Of a DNA stretch of 43,859 bases, positions 24,192-32,127 are shown one piece after another (the stretch's first letter is position 1; the number at the start of each line of letters is the position of its first letter). Source of the DNA: an uncultured Massilia sp. Its GTDB lineage: Bacteria > Pseudomonadota > Gammaproteobacteria > Burkholderiales > Burkholderiaceae_D. A program made the position numbers and the translations under genes. The notes below the pieces were generated by a model. That model was given only the letters and a program-made list of their open reading frames with translations. It was not told the origin of the DNA and ran no database searches. The stretch lies in assembly GCA_913778765.1 (NCBI GenBank), contig CAJYXO010000227.1:1-43859 (forward strand). The letters run 5' to 3'.

Positions 24192-25373
24192 TTAATTGGG
24201 GAGCTTGACCTTGTCGCCGGGCTTCAGGCCGTCCAGCTTCACGGACAGCACCACCGCGCCGGGCTGGATGCCCTCGACCGCCTCGACCAGGCCGTCGTCC
24301 TCGTTGCGCAGGCCGAGTTTCACCGGCTGGGCCACGACCTTGCCGCCGTCGACGCGGTAGACCACGTCCTGGCCGTGGTCCTGGCGCAGGCCCAGCAGCG
24401 GCAGCAGCGGACGGACAGCCGATTTCTCGGTGGTCACCATGCCCTTGGCGAACATGCCGGCGCGCAGCACGCCGTCCGGGTTGTCGACGCCGATGTAGAC
24501 CAGCATCGCGCGCGAGCCGACTTCGGTGGCCGGATTGATGCGCAGCACCTTGCCGGCGAAGTTGCGGTCGCCGAAGCCGTCGACCTTGAACTGCACTTCC
24601 TGGCCGACCTTCACGCGCGGAATGTCGGAGGCCGGCACCTGGGCGTCCAGGGTGAGATGCTTCAGGTCGACGATCGAGAAGACCGGGCTGTCGGGAGACA
24701 GTTTTTCGCCGGCCTGGGCGTGGCGCTTGCTCACCACGCCGGCCAGCGGCGCGCGGATGGTGGTGTCGTTCAGGGCGATGCGCGCCAGCTCCAGCTGGGC
24801 GCGCGCCGAATCCACCGCGGCCTGGGCCAGGTCGACCATGTTCGCCGTGGTGTCGTAGGCATTCTGGGCGATGTAGTTCTGCTTGAGCAGGGCGGCGCTG
24901 TTGGCCTGGTTCTTCTTCGCCATGTTCAGGCGCGCGGTGGCGTCGGCCAGCGCGGCCTGCTGCTGGGCGACGCGGGCGCGCGCCTCGCTGTCATCCAGGC
25001 GCGCCAGCACCTGGCCGGCGCTCACGCTCATGCCTTCCTGCACCGTGGTCTGCTGGATCACGCCGGACACCTTGGAGCGCACCGTGGCCTGGGACAGCGG
25101 CGTCAGGGAGCCGGACAGCGGCAGCGTAACGGCCAGCGGACGCGCTTCGACTTTCGCGATGTCGCGCGCGGCCAGTTCGTGCACCTCGTCCTTCTTGTCC
25201 GTGGCGGCCGCGGCGGGCGCCGGCGTGGCGCTGCCCGCGTGCGTGTAGGCGTAGCCGCCCGCGCCCGCGAGCGCGAGGATGGCCAGGGCGATGGCCGGCT
25301 TGCGCCAGCGGCGTTTTGCCTCGACGGGGATGGTGGGTTCGACAGAGGCCGGCGGCAAGGATTCGATTTTCAT
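24192..25373 (-). CDS. RND efflux periplasmic adaptor subunit
   Basis: The 393-residue membrane fusion protein has one N-terminal membrane helix (residues 26-46, KPAIALAILALAGAGGYAY). Next come a biotinyl-lipoyl half (SKVSGVIQQTTVQEGMSVSAGQVLARLDD, broken over about 97-125), an alpha-helical hairpin at 128-200, a second lipoyl half (TIRAPLAGVVSKRHAQAGE), then beta-barrel and membrane-proximal domains. It bridges the RND pump to the outer-membrane channel. It is anchored by the uncleaved helix rather than a lipobox, since no Cys is present at a cleavage site. It is the first gene of a two-gene operon with the pump. Confidence 0.93.
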   Translation of the reverse strand: MKIESLPPASVEPTIPVEAKRRWRKPAIALAILALAGAGGYAYTHAGSATPAPAAAATDKKDEVHELAARDIAKVEARPLAVTLPLSGSLTPLSQATVRSKVSGVIQQTTVQEGMSVSAGQVLARLDDSEARARVAQQQAALADATARLNMAKKNQANSAALLKQNYIAQNAYDTTANMVDLAQAAVDSARAQLELARIALNDTTIRAPLAGVVSKRHAQAGEKLSPDSPVFSIVDLKHLTLDAQVPASDIPRVKVGQEVQFKVDGFGDRNFAGKVLRINPATEVGSRAMLVYIGVDNPDGVLRAGMFAKGMVTTEKSAVRPLLPLLGLRQDHGQDVVYRVDGGKVVAQPVKLGLRNEDDGLVEAVEGIQPGAVVLSVKLDGLKPGDKVKLPN

Positions 25374-25508
25374 GGCGGGTGCTCTTCTTATTCAGAGGGA
25401 TTGCGGCAGAATAGAGAAGAGCTTGACGAACAGCTATCTGAATGCGACGAGCCGTGCAATCGGGACGCTGAAACGTCGAAAAGCCGGGACGGACGTCAGC
25501 ACCAACCC

Positions 25509-25596
25509 CGTCGTTCCCGCGCAGGCGGGAACCCAAGTCTGCTGGCGTTTCGTCAGCGCACGCGGAACTTGGATCCCCGCCTTCGCGGGGATGACG
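25509..25596. repeat. Paired TTCCCGC palindromes (REPIN-like), second copy
   Basis: Two hairpins, 25513-25520 with 25525-25532 and 25573-25580 with 25585-25592, stand in mirror order. They are flanked inside by complementary CCCAAGT and ACTTGG. The design is the same as at 20964-21048. It occupies most of the 237-bp gap upstream of the adaptor gene and next to the stop of the phosphodiesterase-like gene. Nothing else is seen in that gap. Confidence 0.85.
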
Positions 25597-25610
25597 TGCT
25601 TGATGCGCGC

Positions 25611-26624
25611 TCAGGCGTCGCCGTAGGGCGGAACATACGGCCCGCCCGGCTGGGTTGCAAACGGCTCGGCCGCCCGGAACCGCTCGGCCAGCCGCAAACG
25701 CGCCAGTACCTGCCCATGGTCGGAGGCTTCCGGCAGGCCGAGGTCGAGGTGGTCGTTCAGGTAGACCACGTCGACGATCTCGCCCAGCGCCCCCGGCAGC
25801 GCGGCGTTGAATTCCTCGGACACGAGGATATGGTCGATGGTCGTGTACTGGCCTTCGTGCAGGTTCGAAAAGCCGACGTGGCGATGCCGGTCCTGGCGGC
25901 GCTGCAGCGAGCAGGCGTCGTACAGGCGGTCGCCGCTGGGCGCGCCGAGGCCCAGCACGATGCCGGTGGTGACGGCGTCGGCGACGTCGTTGAAATCGCC
26001 CAGCACCACCCGCGGACGGCGGTTCTCGCGCCCGAGTTGGGACAGGATCACGCGCAGGGCGGCGGCCTCGGTGCCGCGCCGGATCAGCGAGCGCAGCGTG
26101 GCCAGGGCGAACAGCTGCGGATCGTCGCCGCTGTCGTTGGCGCGGTAGTCGGGGCGGCGCGACTTCAGGTGCACGACCACCACGTCGGCGACCAGGCCGG
26201 GGCAGAGCTCGATCGCCGCGTGCAGCGGCGCGCGGGTGAAGCGTTCGGGGTCGCGGTTCCCGGGAGGCATCGCGATCCCGGACGGAAAATAGGGGAAGGT
26301 GACGGGGGCGGTGGCGAGCGGCAGGCGCGAGACCAGCGCCACGCTCGGCGTCAGCTTGTCGGCGCCCGGGTCCGGGTCGAAGCCGACGTGGATCGCTTCG
26401 CGGTAGCGGCGGGTGCGCGACAAGGCTTCCGCCAGCGCCGCCTGGGAGAACACCTCCTGGAAACCGATGACGTCGGCGCCCAGCATGTCGATCTGGCGCG
26501 CGGTCCAGGCGATTTTCGCTTCGTACTCTTCCGGCGTGCTGGGTTCCAGGTTCTCGTAGAGCTTGGCGCCCGGCGGCGCCAGGTTGCAGACGTTGAAGGT
26601 GGCAAAGCGAATTTCTTGCTGCAT
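25611..26624 (-). CDS. Endonuclease/exonuclease/phosphatase-family protein
   Basis: The 337-residue protein has the EEP fold motifs in order: IRFATFNVCNL with the metal-site Asn, GADVIGFQEVFS with the metal-binding Glu, VVVHLKSRRPD, VVLGDFNDVAD with the Asp/Asn pair, and SDHGQVLARL with the catalytic Asp-His. No signal peptide is seen. Members hydrolyse phosphodiester bonds in nucleic acids, lipids or small molecules, and the substrate cannot be read from the sequence. GGAGGAG lies 9-10 nt before the ATG at 26624, an excellent ribosome-binding site. It is divergent from ybaK. Confidence 0.88.
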   Translation of the reverse strand: MQQEIRFATFNVCNLAPPGAKLYENLEPSTPEEYEAKIAWTARQIDMLGADVIGFQEVFSQAALAEALSRTRRYREAIHVGFDPDPGADKLTPSVALVSRLPLATAPVTFPYFPSGIAMPPGNRDPERFTRAPLHAAIELCPGLVADVVVVHLKSRRPDYRANDSGDDPQLFALATLRSLIRRGTEAAALRVILSQLGRENRRPRVVLGDFNDVADAVTTGIVLGLGAPSGDRLYDACSLQRRQDRHRHVGFSNLHEGQYTTIDHILVSEEFNAALPGALGEIVDVVYLNDHLDLGLPEASDHGQVLARLRLAERFRAAEPFATQPGGPYVPPYGDA

Positions 26625-26662
26625 AATAAGCAACTCCTCCGTTTGCTTTTAGCGTAACACGC

Positions 26663-27154
26663 ATGGCCAAGAAAGAGCACATTTCAGAGACACCGGCAAC
26701 GCAATTCCTGCGCAAGAACGGCGTCGTTTTTTCCGAGCATCCCTACGAGTACGAAGAGCATGGCGGCACGGCCGTGTCGTCGCGCGCACTGGGGGTGGAG
26801 GAGCATGCGGTCGTGAAGACCCTGGTGATGCAGGACGAGGCGGCGCGGCCGCTGATCGTCCTCATGCATGGCGACTGCAAGGTCTCGACCAAGAACCTGG
26901 CGCGCGCGATCCCTTGCAAGTCGGTCGAACCCTGCAAGCCGGAGGTGGCGCAGCGCCATTCCGGCTACATGGTCGGCGGCACCTCGCCGTTCGGGATCCG
27001 CAAGGCGATGCCGGTGTACGTCGAGGAAAGCATCCTGGCCTTGCCGAAGATCTACATCAACGGCGGCCGGCGCGGGTTCTTGGTGGGCATCGACCCGACG
27101 GTGCTGGTGGACGTGCTGAAGGCCAGGGCGGTCCATTGCGCCCTCGCGGATTAG
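26663..27154 (+). CDS. ybaK: Cys-tRNA(Pro)/aminoacyl-tRNA deacylase YbaK
   Basis: This trans-editing enzyme removes cysteine mischarged on tRNA-Pro. The 163-residue protein has EHGGTAVSSRALGVEEHAVVKTLVM (about residues 32-56) with the conserved Lys, STKNLARAIPCKSVEPCKPE, and GGTSPFGIRKAMPVYVEESI with the GxxP loop. The length is normal. No ribosome-binding site is apparent. The 38-bp gap to the divergent EEP gene leaves little space for promoters. Confidence 0.9.
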   Translation: MAKKEHISETPATQFLRKNGVVFSEHPYEYEEHGGTAVSSRALGVEEHAVVKTLVMQDEAARPLIVLMHGDCKVSTKNLARAIPCKSVEPCKPEVAQRHSGYMVGGTSPFGIRKAMPVYVEESILALPKIYINGGRRGFLVGIDPTVLVDVLKARAVHCALAD

Positions 27155-27201
27155 CTTTCCGCTCAGCCGATGGTGTATATTCCAAGCGCCTAGGAAATTG
27201 C

Positions 27202-27309
27202 TTGAATTCGGGGTCAGACTCCGAATTTTGGAAATTGCCTACGAAAAGGGTTCTATTGAATTCGGGGTCAGACTCCGAATTTTGGAAAATGCCTACGAAA
27301 AGGGTTCTA
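27202..27309. repeat. Two tandem 54-bp repeats with GGGGTCAGA palindromes
   Basis: Units 27202-27255 and 27256-27309 are nearly identical: the second differs at about one position (GGAAATTGCC against GGAAAATGCC). Each contains a 23-bp palindrome, AATTCGGGGTCAGACTCCGAATT by position 27205-27227 and its copy 54 bp later, followed by TTTTGG. The array ends 15 bp before the plsY ATG, so it replaces most of the plsY promoter and leader region. Confidence 0.92.
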
Positions 27310-27324
27310 TAAGAAAGAGACAGC

Positions 27325-27972
27325 ATGGACAGCTCAACGATTTACACCATCATTTTCACCATCGCGGCCTACCTGATCGGCTCGATTTCCTTCGCGGTCG
27401 TGGCCAGCCGCGCCTTCGGCCTGTCCGACCCGCGCACCTACGGCTCGAAAAACCCGGGCGCGACCAATGTCCTGCGCAGCGGCAGCAAGAAGGCCGCCAT
27501 CGCGACCCTGATCGGCGACTGCGCCAAGGGCTGGCTGCCGGTGTTCCTGGCCGTGCACCACGGCGAGCGCTATGGCATCGAGGATGGCGGCATCGCGTTG
27601 ATTGCGATCGCCGTGTTCATCGGCCATCTGTGGCCGGTGTTCTTCCGCTTCGTCGGCGGCAAGGGCGTCGCAACCGCGCTGGGCGTGCTGCTCGGCCTCA
27701 ACGTCTGGCTCGGCCTGGCGACCCTGGCAACCTGGCTGGTGGTGGCGTACGCCTTCCGCTATTCCTCGCTGGCGGCGCTGGTGGCATCGGTGTTCGCGCC
27801 GTTCTACTACGGCCTGCTGTTCGGCGCCGACGAAAAGCTGTTCGCGGTCGTGATCATGAGCGCACTGCTGCTGTACCGCCACGCCAAGAACATCGCCAAC
27901 CTGATCGCCGGCAAGGAGTCGCGCCTCGGCAGCAAGGCCGACGGCGCGAAGCAGCCGGTCAAGAAAAAGTAA
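27325..27972 (+). CDS. plsY: Glycerol-3-phosphate acyltransferase PlsY
   Basis: PlsY moves acyl groups from acyl-phosphate to glycerol 3-phosphate, the first step of phospholipid synthesis, at the inner membrane. The 215-residue protein has the three conserved loops GSISFA (residues 19-24), [13 protein letters not shown] (39-51) and [11 protein letters not shown], with HLWPVFFRF just before the last. It has about five helices and a basic tail (KQPVKKK). The length is normal. The ATG has only a weak upstream AAGAAAGAGA. The gene is bracketed by GGGGTCAGA repeats, the downstream one starting in its stop codon. Confidence 0.95.
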   Translation: MDSSTIYTIIFTIAAYLIGSISFAVVASRAFGLSDPRTYGSKNPGATNVLRSGSKKAAIATLIGDCAKGWLPVFLAVHHGERYGIEDGGIALIAIAVFIGHLWPVFFRFVGGKGVATALGVLLGLNVWLGLATLATWLVVAYAFRYSSLAALVASVFAPFYYGLLFGADEKLFAVVIMSALLLYRHAKNIANLIAGKESRLGSKADGAKQPVKKK

Positions 27973-28045
27973 ATTCGGGGTCAGAGCACTTTTTGTGGAA
28001 ATGGCTGAAGAGCTATTGCCCAAAAAAGTGCTCTGACCCCGAATT
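27972..28045. repeat. 23-bp perfect inverted repeat overlapping the plsY stop
   Basis: Arms 27972-27994 and 28023-28045 are perfect complements with a 28-nt loop. The first base of the left arm is the last base of the plsY stop codon. The core GGGGTCAGAGCAC differs after position 9 from the other family members. On the plus strand it is followed by ATTATTTTTGC, so it could act as the plsY terminator. Confidence 0.92.
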
Positions 28046-28138
28046 ATTTTTGCTTGCGCTGCCGGCTTTTGCTCGATGTGTCACCATATGCCAAACGCCG
28101 CATCGTCTGCGGCGTCCATTCCAGGAAGGTGGTGAGTC

Positions 28139-28810
28139 GTGAGCAAGCAGATGAGAATCGATTTCGTGTCCGATGTGTCGTGTCCCTGGTGCGCGATCGG
28201 CCTCAAATCGCTGGAGAAGGCGCTCGAGCGCGTCGCCGGCGAGGTCCAGGCGGACATCCATTTCCAGCCGTTCGAACTGAACCCGGGCATGGGTCCGGAA
28301 GGCCAGGATATCTTCGAACACATCACCGAAAAATACGGGTCCACGCCGGCCCAGCAGGAGCAGTCGCGCGAGATGATCCGCCAGCGCGGCCAGGACGTCG
28401 GCTTCACCTTCGACATGAGCAGGCGTGGCCGCATCTACAACACCTTCGACGCGCACCGCCTGCTGCACTGGGCCGAAGGCCAGGGCCCCGGCCTGCAGCG
28501 CGCGCTCAAGGAAAAGCTGTTCGAGGCCTATTTCACGAAGGGCGAAGATCCCAGTTCGCACGAGCTGCTGCTGCGCGTCGCCGGTGAGGCCGGACTCGAT
28601 GCGGCGCAGGCGCGCGCCGTGCTCGAATCGCAGGCCTACGCCGACGAGGTCCGCCAGCAGGAGTATTACTGGCAGCGCGCCGGCATCCGTTCGGTGCCGG
28701 CGATCGTCATCAACGAGCGCCACCTGATCTCGGGCGGCCAGCCACCCGAGGTGTTCGAGCAGGCGCTGCGCCAGCTCGCGCAGCAGGAAGAAACTGTCCA
28801 AAGCGCCTGA
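28139..28810 (+). CDS. DsbA-family FrnE-like thiol oxidoreductase
   Basis: The 223-residue protein has a thioredoxin-fold active site CPWC at about residues 15-18 (DVSCPWCAIGL), a large helical insert, and the cis-Pro loop SVPAIVINERHLISGGQPPE near 184-203. There is no signal peptide, so it acts in the cytoplasm, like FrnE. Members catalyse disulfide exchange or act as 2-hydroxychromene-carboxylate-type enzymes. A GTG start at 28139 is chosen because AGGAAGG lies 9 nt upstream; an ATG at 28151 (MRIDFVSD) is possible. Its stop codon lies inside the left arm of the repeat at 28800-28873. Confidence 0.9.
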   Translation: MSKQMRIDFVSDVSCPWCAIGLKSLEKALERVAGEVQADIHFQPFELNPGMGPEGQDIFEHITEKYGSTPAQQEQSREMIRQRGQDVGFTFDMSRRGRIYNTFDAHRLLHWAEGQGPGLQRALKEKLFEAYFTKGEDPSSHELLLRVAGEAGLDAAQARAVLESQAYADEVRQQEYYWQRAGIRSVPAIVINERHLISGGQPPEVFEQALRQLAQQEETVQSA

Positions 28811-28873
28811 ACAAGCCGCATGGCGGCGTTGCAACGTCTCCTGCGCCTTGCCCTGCGCCTTGTCAGGCGCTTT
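28800..28873. repeat. Inverted repeat joining two convergent stop codons
   Basis: The 11-bp arms AAAGCGCCTGA (28800-28810) and TCAGGCGCTTT (28863-28873) are perfect and contain, or overlap, the stop codons of both convergent genes. Between them lies GCATGGCGGCGTTGCAACGTCTC, in parts matching the 9552-9653 element, so this is a shortened relative. It may terminate transcription from both sides. Confidence 0.75.
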
Positions 28874-29717
28874 AGCCGAGATCCAGCACGATCGGCTGGT
28901 GGTCCGACGCCGCCGTCTCCGACTGCACGTTGACGTCGCGGACGCGCGGCGCCAGGTCCTCGGTCACGAAAAAATAGTCGTAGCAGGCCGCGCGGTCGGG
29001 CCAGGGATAGCCGTGCAGGCCGGCCGTCGGCGCGCGCGCCATGTCGCCGTGGCGCGCGGTCCAGGCATCCATCAGGGCCAGGGCGCCGGGCATGGGCGGC
29101 GCCAGCAGCTCGCGGTAGTCCTCGGAATCCGGCATGAAATTGAAGTCGCCGCAGTAGATCGCGGTGCCGGGCCGGAAGCCCAGCTGGAAGGGCGGATCGA
29201 GCTCGGGATCGGGCTGGTAGATGGCGGCGCGGGCGCAGGCTTCCGCGTGCAGCTCGCGGATGCGCGCGACCTGGGCGCGGCGCTGCGGCGGCGAATAATA
29301 CTCGAGGTGGGTGGTCAGCACGCGCAGCTTGCCGCCGGGCGCGTCGAGCACGGTTTCGATCATCCCGCGCGGCATGCCGGGCGGATGCGCCGGAGCGGCC
29401 GGCCATGGCAGCATGTGGCGCTGGGCCTGGGTGATGCGGTACTTGGACAGCAGGAGATTACCGAACTGGCGCGGCAGGTTGTTACGGTAGATCTCGCTCG
29501 GCGCGTGCTCGATCGAGTGGTAGCCGCCGAGCGCGCCGCCGAGCTGCTTGAACTGGCTGGCGGTGGCGCTGCCCTCGAGCTCAGGGTGATTGGCGGCCAC
29601 CTCCTGCAGGCAGATCACGTCTGGATTCAGCTTGCGCAGCACATCGATGATGGCGTGGATCCGGATGCGCCCGTCCTTCCCGCAGCCCCAGTGAATGTTC
29701 CAGCTGACTACGCGCAT
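28872..29717 (-). CDS. Endonuclease/exonuclease/phosphatase-family protein (second)
   Basis: The 281-residue protein has the same fold as that at 25611 but clearly different sequence: MRVVSWNIHWG at the start, PDVICLQEVAAN, RVLTTHLEYYSPPQR, YCGDFNFMPDSEDY and ASDHQPIVLDL. All metal and catalytic positions are present. No signal peptide is seen. It could hydrolyse nucleic acid ends or small phosphodiesters; the substrate is not evident. GGAGGTATC before the ATG at 29717 is close to a perfect ribosome-binding site, which rules out the longer upstream reading. Confidence 0.88.
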   Translation of the reverse strand: MRVVSWNIHWGCGKDGRIRIHAIIDVLRKLNPDVICLQEVAANHPELEGSATASQFKQLGGALGGYHSIEHAPSEIYRNNLPRQFGNLLLSKYRITQAQRHMLPWPAAPAHPPGMPRGMIETVLDAPGGKLRVLTTHLEYYSPPQRRAQVARIRELHAEACARAAIYQPDPELDPPFQLGFRPGTAIYCGDFNFMPDSEDYRELLAPPMPGALALMDAWTARHGDMARAPTAGLHGYPWPDRAACYDYFFVTEDLAPRVRDVNVQSETAASDHQPIVLDLG

Positions 29718-29815
29718 GCGATACCTCCGTAGAACTCGACTGCCCGATATTGCCATCTAATCGGGCCGAAAGGTCACACGGTAGGATCAATATCAAGCTT
29801 ACAAGTTCACATTTC

Positions 29816-30853
29816 TCAGGCCGGCTGAATCTCGTCCAGCGGCCAGCGCGGGCGCACGTTGAAGCCGTAATCGTGGGTCGCGGCGGCCGGATTGCGCTCC
29901 AGGCGCAGCGCCCCTGCGAAGGCGATCATGGCGCCGTTGTCGGTGCAGAATTCGAGTTCCGGATAGTAGACCTTGAATTTCTTCTTCGCCGCCGCCGCGT
30001 TCAGCGATTCCCGCAACTGGCGGTTGGCGCCGACGCCGCCGGCGATCACCAGGCGCTTCAGGCCGGTGTGCTTGAGCGCCGACACGCACTTGGCGGTCAG
30101 CACGTCGACGATCGCATCGACGAAGCCGCGCGCGATGTTGGCCTTGTCCTGCTCGCAGATATTCGCGATCTCGCTGCCGCTGTTCTTCACCACCGTCAGC
30201 ACGGCCGTCTTCAGGCCGGAAAAGCTGAAGTTGAAATCCTTCGAGTGCAGCATCGGGCGCGGCAGCTTGTACGCCTCCGGATCGCCGAACTCGGCCAGGC
30301 GCGAGATGGCCGGTCCGCCCGGGTAGCCCAGGCCCAGCAGCTTGGCCGACTTGTCGAAGGCTTCGCCGGCGGCATCGTCGAGGGTTTCGCCGAGCAGGGT
30401 GTAGCGGCCGACGCCGTCGACCCGCATCAGCTGGGTATGGCCGCCGGAGACGAGCAGGGCAATGAAGGGGAATTCGGGACGCTCGCTGGCCAGCAGCGGC
30501 GACAGCAGGTGGCCCTCGAGGTGGTGCACGCCCAGCACCGGCTTGTCGAGCGCCAGCGCCAGGCTGCAGGCCACCGAGGAGCCGACCAGCAGGGCGCCGG
30601 CCAGGCCCGGACCCTGGGTGTAGGCGATGGCGTCGATGCGCTCCTTCGGCAGGTCGGCCTTGGCCAGCACCTGTTCGAGCAGCGGCAGGGCGCGGCGGAT
30701 GTGGTCGCGCGAGGCCAGCTCCGGCACCACGCCGCCGTACTCCTCGTGCATCGCGACCTGCGAGTGCAGGGCATGGGACAGCAGCCCGCGCTCCGTGTCG
30801 TACAGAGCGAGGCCGGTTTCATCGCAGGAGGATTCGACGCCGAGGACAATCAT
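29816..30853 (-). CDS. tsaD: tRNA N6-adenosine threonylcarbamoyltransferase TsaD
   Basis: TsaD transfers threonylcarbamoyl to A37 of tRNAs that read ANN codons. The 345-residue protein has the ASKHA fold: [14 protein letters not shown] at the start, the metal-binding HHLEGH near residue 111, [29 protein letters not shown], and [13 protein letters not shown] near the end. The length is normal. Its partner TsaE is at 11051. In many proteobacteria tsaD lies next to rpsU-dnaG-rpoD; here about 9 kb, including the pilus-like operon, separates them. Confidence 0.96.
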   Translation of the reverse strand: MIVLGVESSCDETGLALYDTERGLLSHALHSQVAMHEEYGGVVPELASRDHIRRALPLLEQVLAKADLPKERIDAIAYTQGPGLAGALLVGSSVACSLALALDKPVLGVHHLEGHLLSPLLASERPEFPFIALLVSGGHTQLMRVDGVGRYTLLGETLDDAAGEAFDKSAKLLGLGYPGGPAISRLAEFGDPEAYKLPRPMLHSKDFNFSFSGLKTAVLTVVKNSGSEIANICEQDKANIARGFVDAIVDVLTAKCVSALKHTGLKRLVIAGGVGANRQLRESLNAAAAKKKFKVYYPELEFCTDNGAMIAFAGALRLERNPAAATHDYGFNVRPRWPLDEIQPA

Positions 30854-30899
30854 GGGAATAGCGGGAGAGGAAAAGCAGAATCCGCCATTGTATCGTAGG

Positions 30900-30949
30900 G
30901 TGGGCGCTTCCGTGCCCACGCGTGACGCTCGCAGACCCGCGGCGTCACG
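30900..30949. repeat. Two adjacent hairpins downstream of aroG
   Basis: GTGGGC (30900-30905) pairs with GCCCAC (30914-30919). CGTGACGC (30920-30927) pairs with GCGTCACG (30942-30949), the latter overlapping the aroG stop. No T-run follows on either strand, so this is not a classical terminator. The first hairpin resembles the common GTAGGGTGGGC dispersed repeat of proteobacteria. Confidence 0.55.
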
Positions 30950-32027
30950 GCCGCTGCAGCAGCTCCTTGTGCGCACTGCGCAGCATCGCCTCGGTATCTT
31001 CCCAGCCGATGCAGCCGTCGGTCACCGAGCAGCCGTACTTCAGCTGCGACAGGTCGCCCGGAATCGGCTGGTTGCCGCTGACGATGTTCGATTCGATCAT
31101 CACGCCCACCAGCGAGCGGTTGCCGTGCCTGATCTGCTGGATCACGTCCGACATCACCAGCGGCTGCAGTTCCGGCTTCTTGTAGCTGTTGGCGTGCGAG
31201 CAGTCGACCACCAGGTTGGTTGGCAGCCTGGCCTTGGTCAGCGCCTGCTCGGCGATCGTCACCGACACCGAATCGTAGTTCGGACGGCCGCCGCCGCCGC
31301 GCAGCACCACGTGGCCGTAGGCGTTGCCGCGGGTGCGCACGATCGACACCGTGCCCTGGCCGTTGATACCCAGGAAGGAGTGCGGGCTGGACGAGGACAG
31401 CACGGCGTTGATGGCGATCTCGATGTCGCCGTCGGTGCCGTTCTTGAAGCCGACCGGGGTCGACAGGCCCGACGACATCTCGCGGTGGGTCTGGGATTCG
31501 GTGGTGCGCGCGCCGATCGCGGTCCAGGCGATCAGATCGCCCAGGTACTGCGGCGAGATCGGGTCGAGCGCCTCGGTGGCGGTCGGCAGGCCGAGTTCGC
31601 AGATATCCAGCAAGAACTGGCGTGCGCGCTCCATGCCGACGTCGACGCGGAAGGAGTCGTCCATGAACGGATCGTTGATATAGCCCTTCCAGCCGGTGGT
31701 GGTGCGCGGCTTTTCGAAATACACGCGCATCACCAGCACCATGGTGTCCTGGACCTCGGCCTGCAGCGCCTTCAGGCGGCGCGCGTAGTCGAGGCCGGCC
31801 ACCGGGTCGTGGATCGAGCAGGGGCCGACCACCACGAACAGGCGCTTGTCCTTGCGGTCGAGGATGTTGCGCAGCGTCTCGCGGCCCTTCATCACGGTGG
31901 TGAAGGCATTGTCGGTCAACGGCAGTTTCTGGTGCAGTTCGCTGGGGGAAGGCATGGTCGCGAACGCGGTAACGTTGGTATTTTCGATATCTGGCGTGAT
32001 CAGCATGGCTGGACGATTTCCGGGCAT
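30945..32027 (-). CDS. aroG: 3-deoxy-7-phosphoheptulonate synthase (class I)
   Basis: This enzyme joins phosphoenolpyruvate and erythrose 4-phosphate, the first step of aromatic amino-acid synthesis. The 360-residue protein has [11 protein letters not shown] (near 67-77), [43 protein letters not shown] and [13 protein letters not shown], all class I blocks. Which aromatic amino acid inhibits it cannot be read reliably. The ATG at 32027 is used; an in-frame ATG at 32006 (MLITPD) is also possible, and neither has a strong ribosome-binding site. It is divergent from ybiB across 100 bp. Confidence 0.93.
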   Translation of the reverse strand: MPGNRPAMLITPDIENTNVTAFATMPSPSELHQKLPLTDNAFTTVMKGRETLRNILDRKDKRLFVVVGPCSIHDPVAGLDYARRLKALQAEVQDTMVLVMRVYFEKPRTTTGWKGYINDPFMDDSFRVDVGMERARQFLLDICELGLPTATEALDPISPQYLGDLIAWTAIGARTTESQTHREMSSGLSTPVGFKNGTDGDIEIAINAVLSSSSPHSFLGINGQGTVSIVRTRGNAYGHVVLRGGGGRPNYDSVSVTIAEQALTKARLPTNLVVDCSHANSYKKPELQPLVMSDVIQQIRHGNRSLVGVMIESNIVSGNQPIPGDLSQLKYGCSVTDGCIGWEDTEAMLRSAHKELLQRP

Positions 32028-32127
32028 TGTTGTCTTTGGGAGAAGATCAGTCTAGCCGGAAATCGGATATGTTGCACCGCAATGCGCCAAAAAATTCCCG
32101 CGGCCGCGACGGTGGTATGCTGGCGCG

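Noticed and set aside
22149..26657. A very long open frame (about 1500 codons) on the plus strand, antisense to the RND pump, adaptor and EEP genes
   Set aside because: It is rich in His, Gln, Arg, Gly and Val with no domain sense, and lies opposite genes with full motif sets. It is a by-product of high GC3 content.
27202..27309. Possible CRISPR or other spacer array
   Set aside because: There are only two units, directly adjacent, without unique spacers, and each contains a palindrome of a dispersed repeat family.
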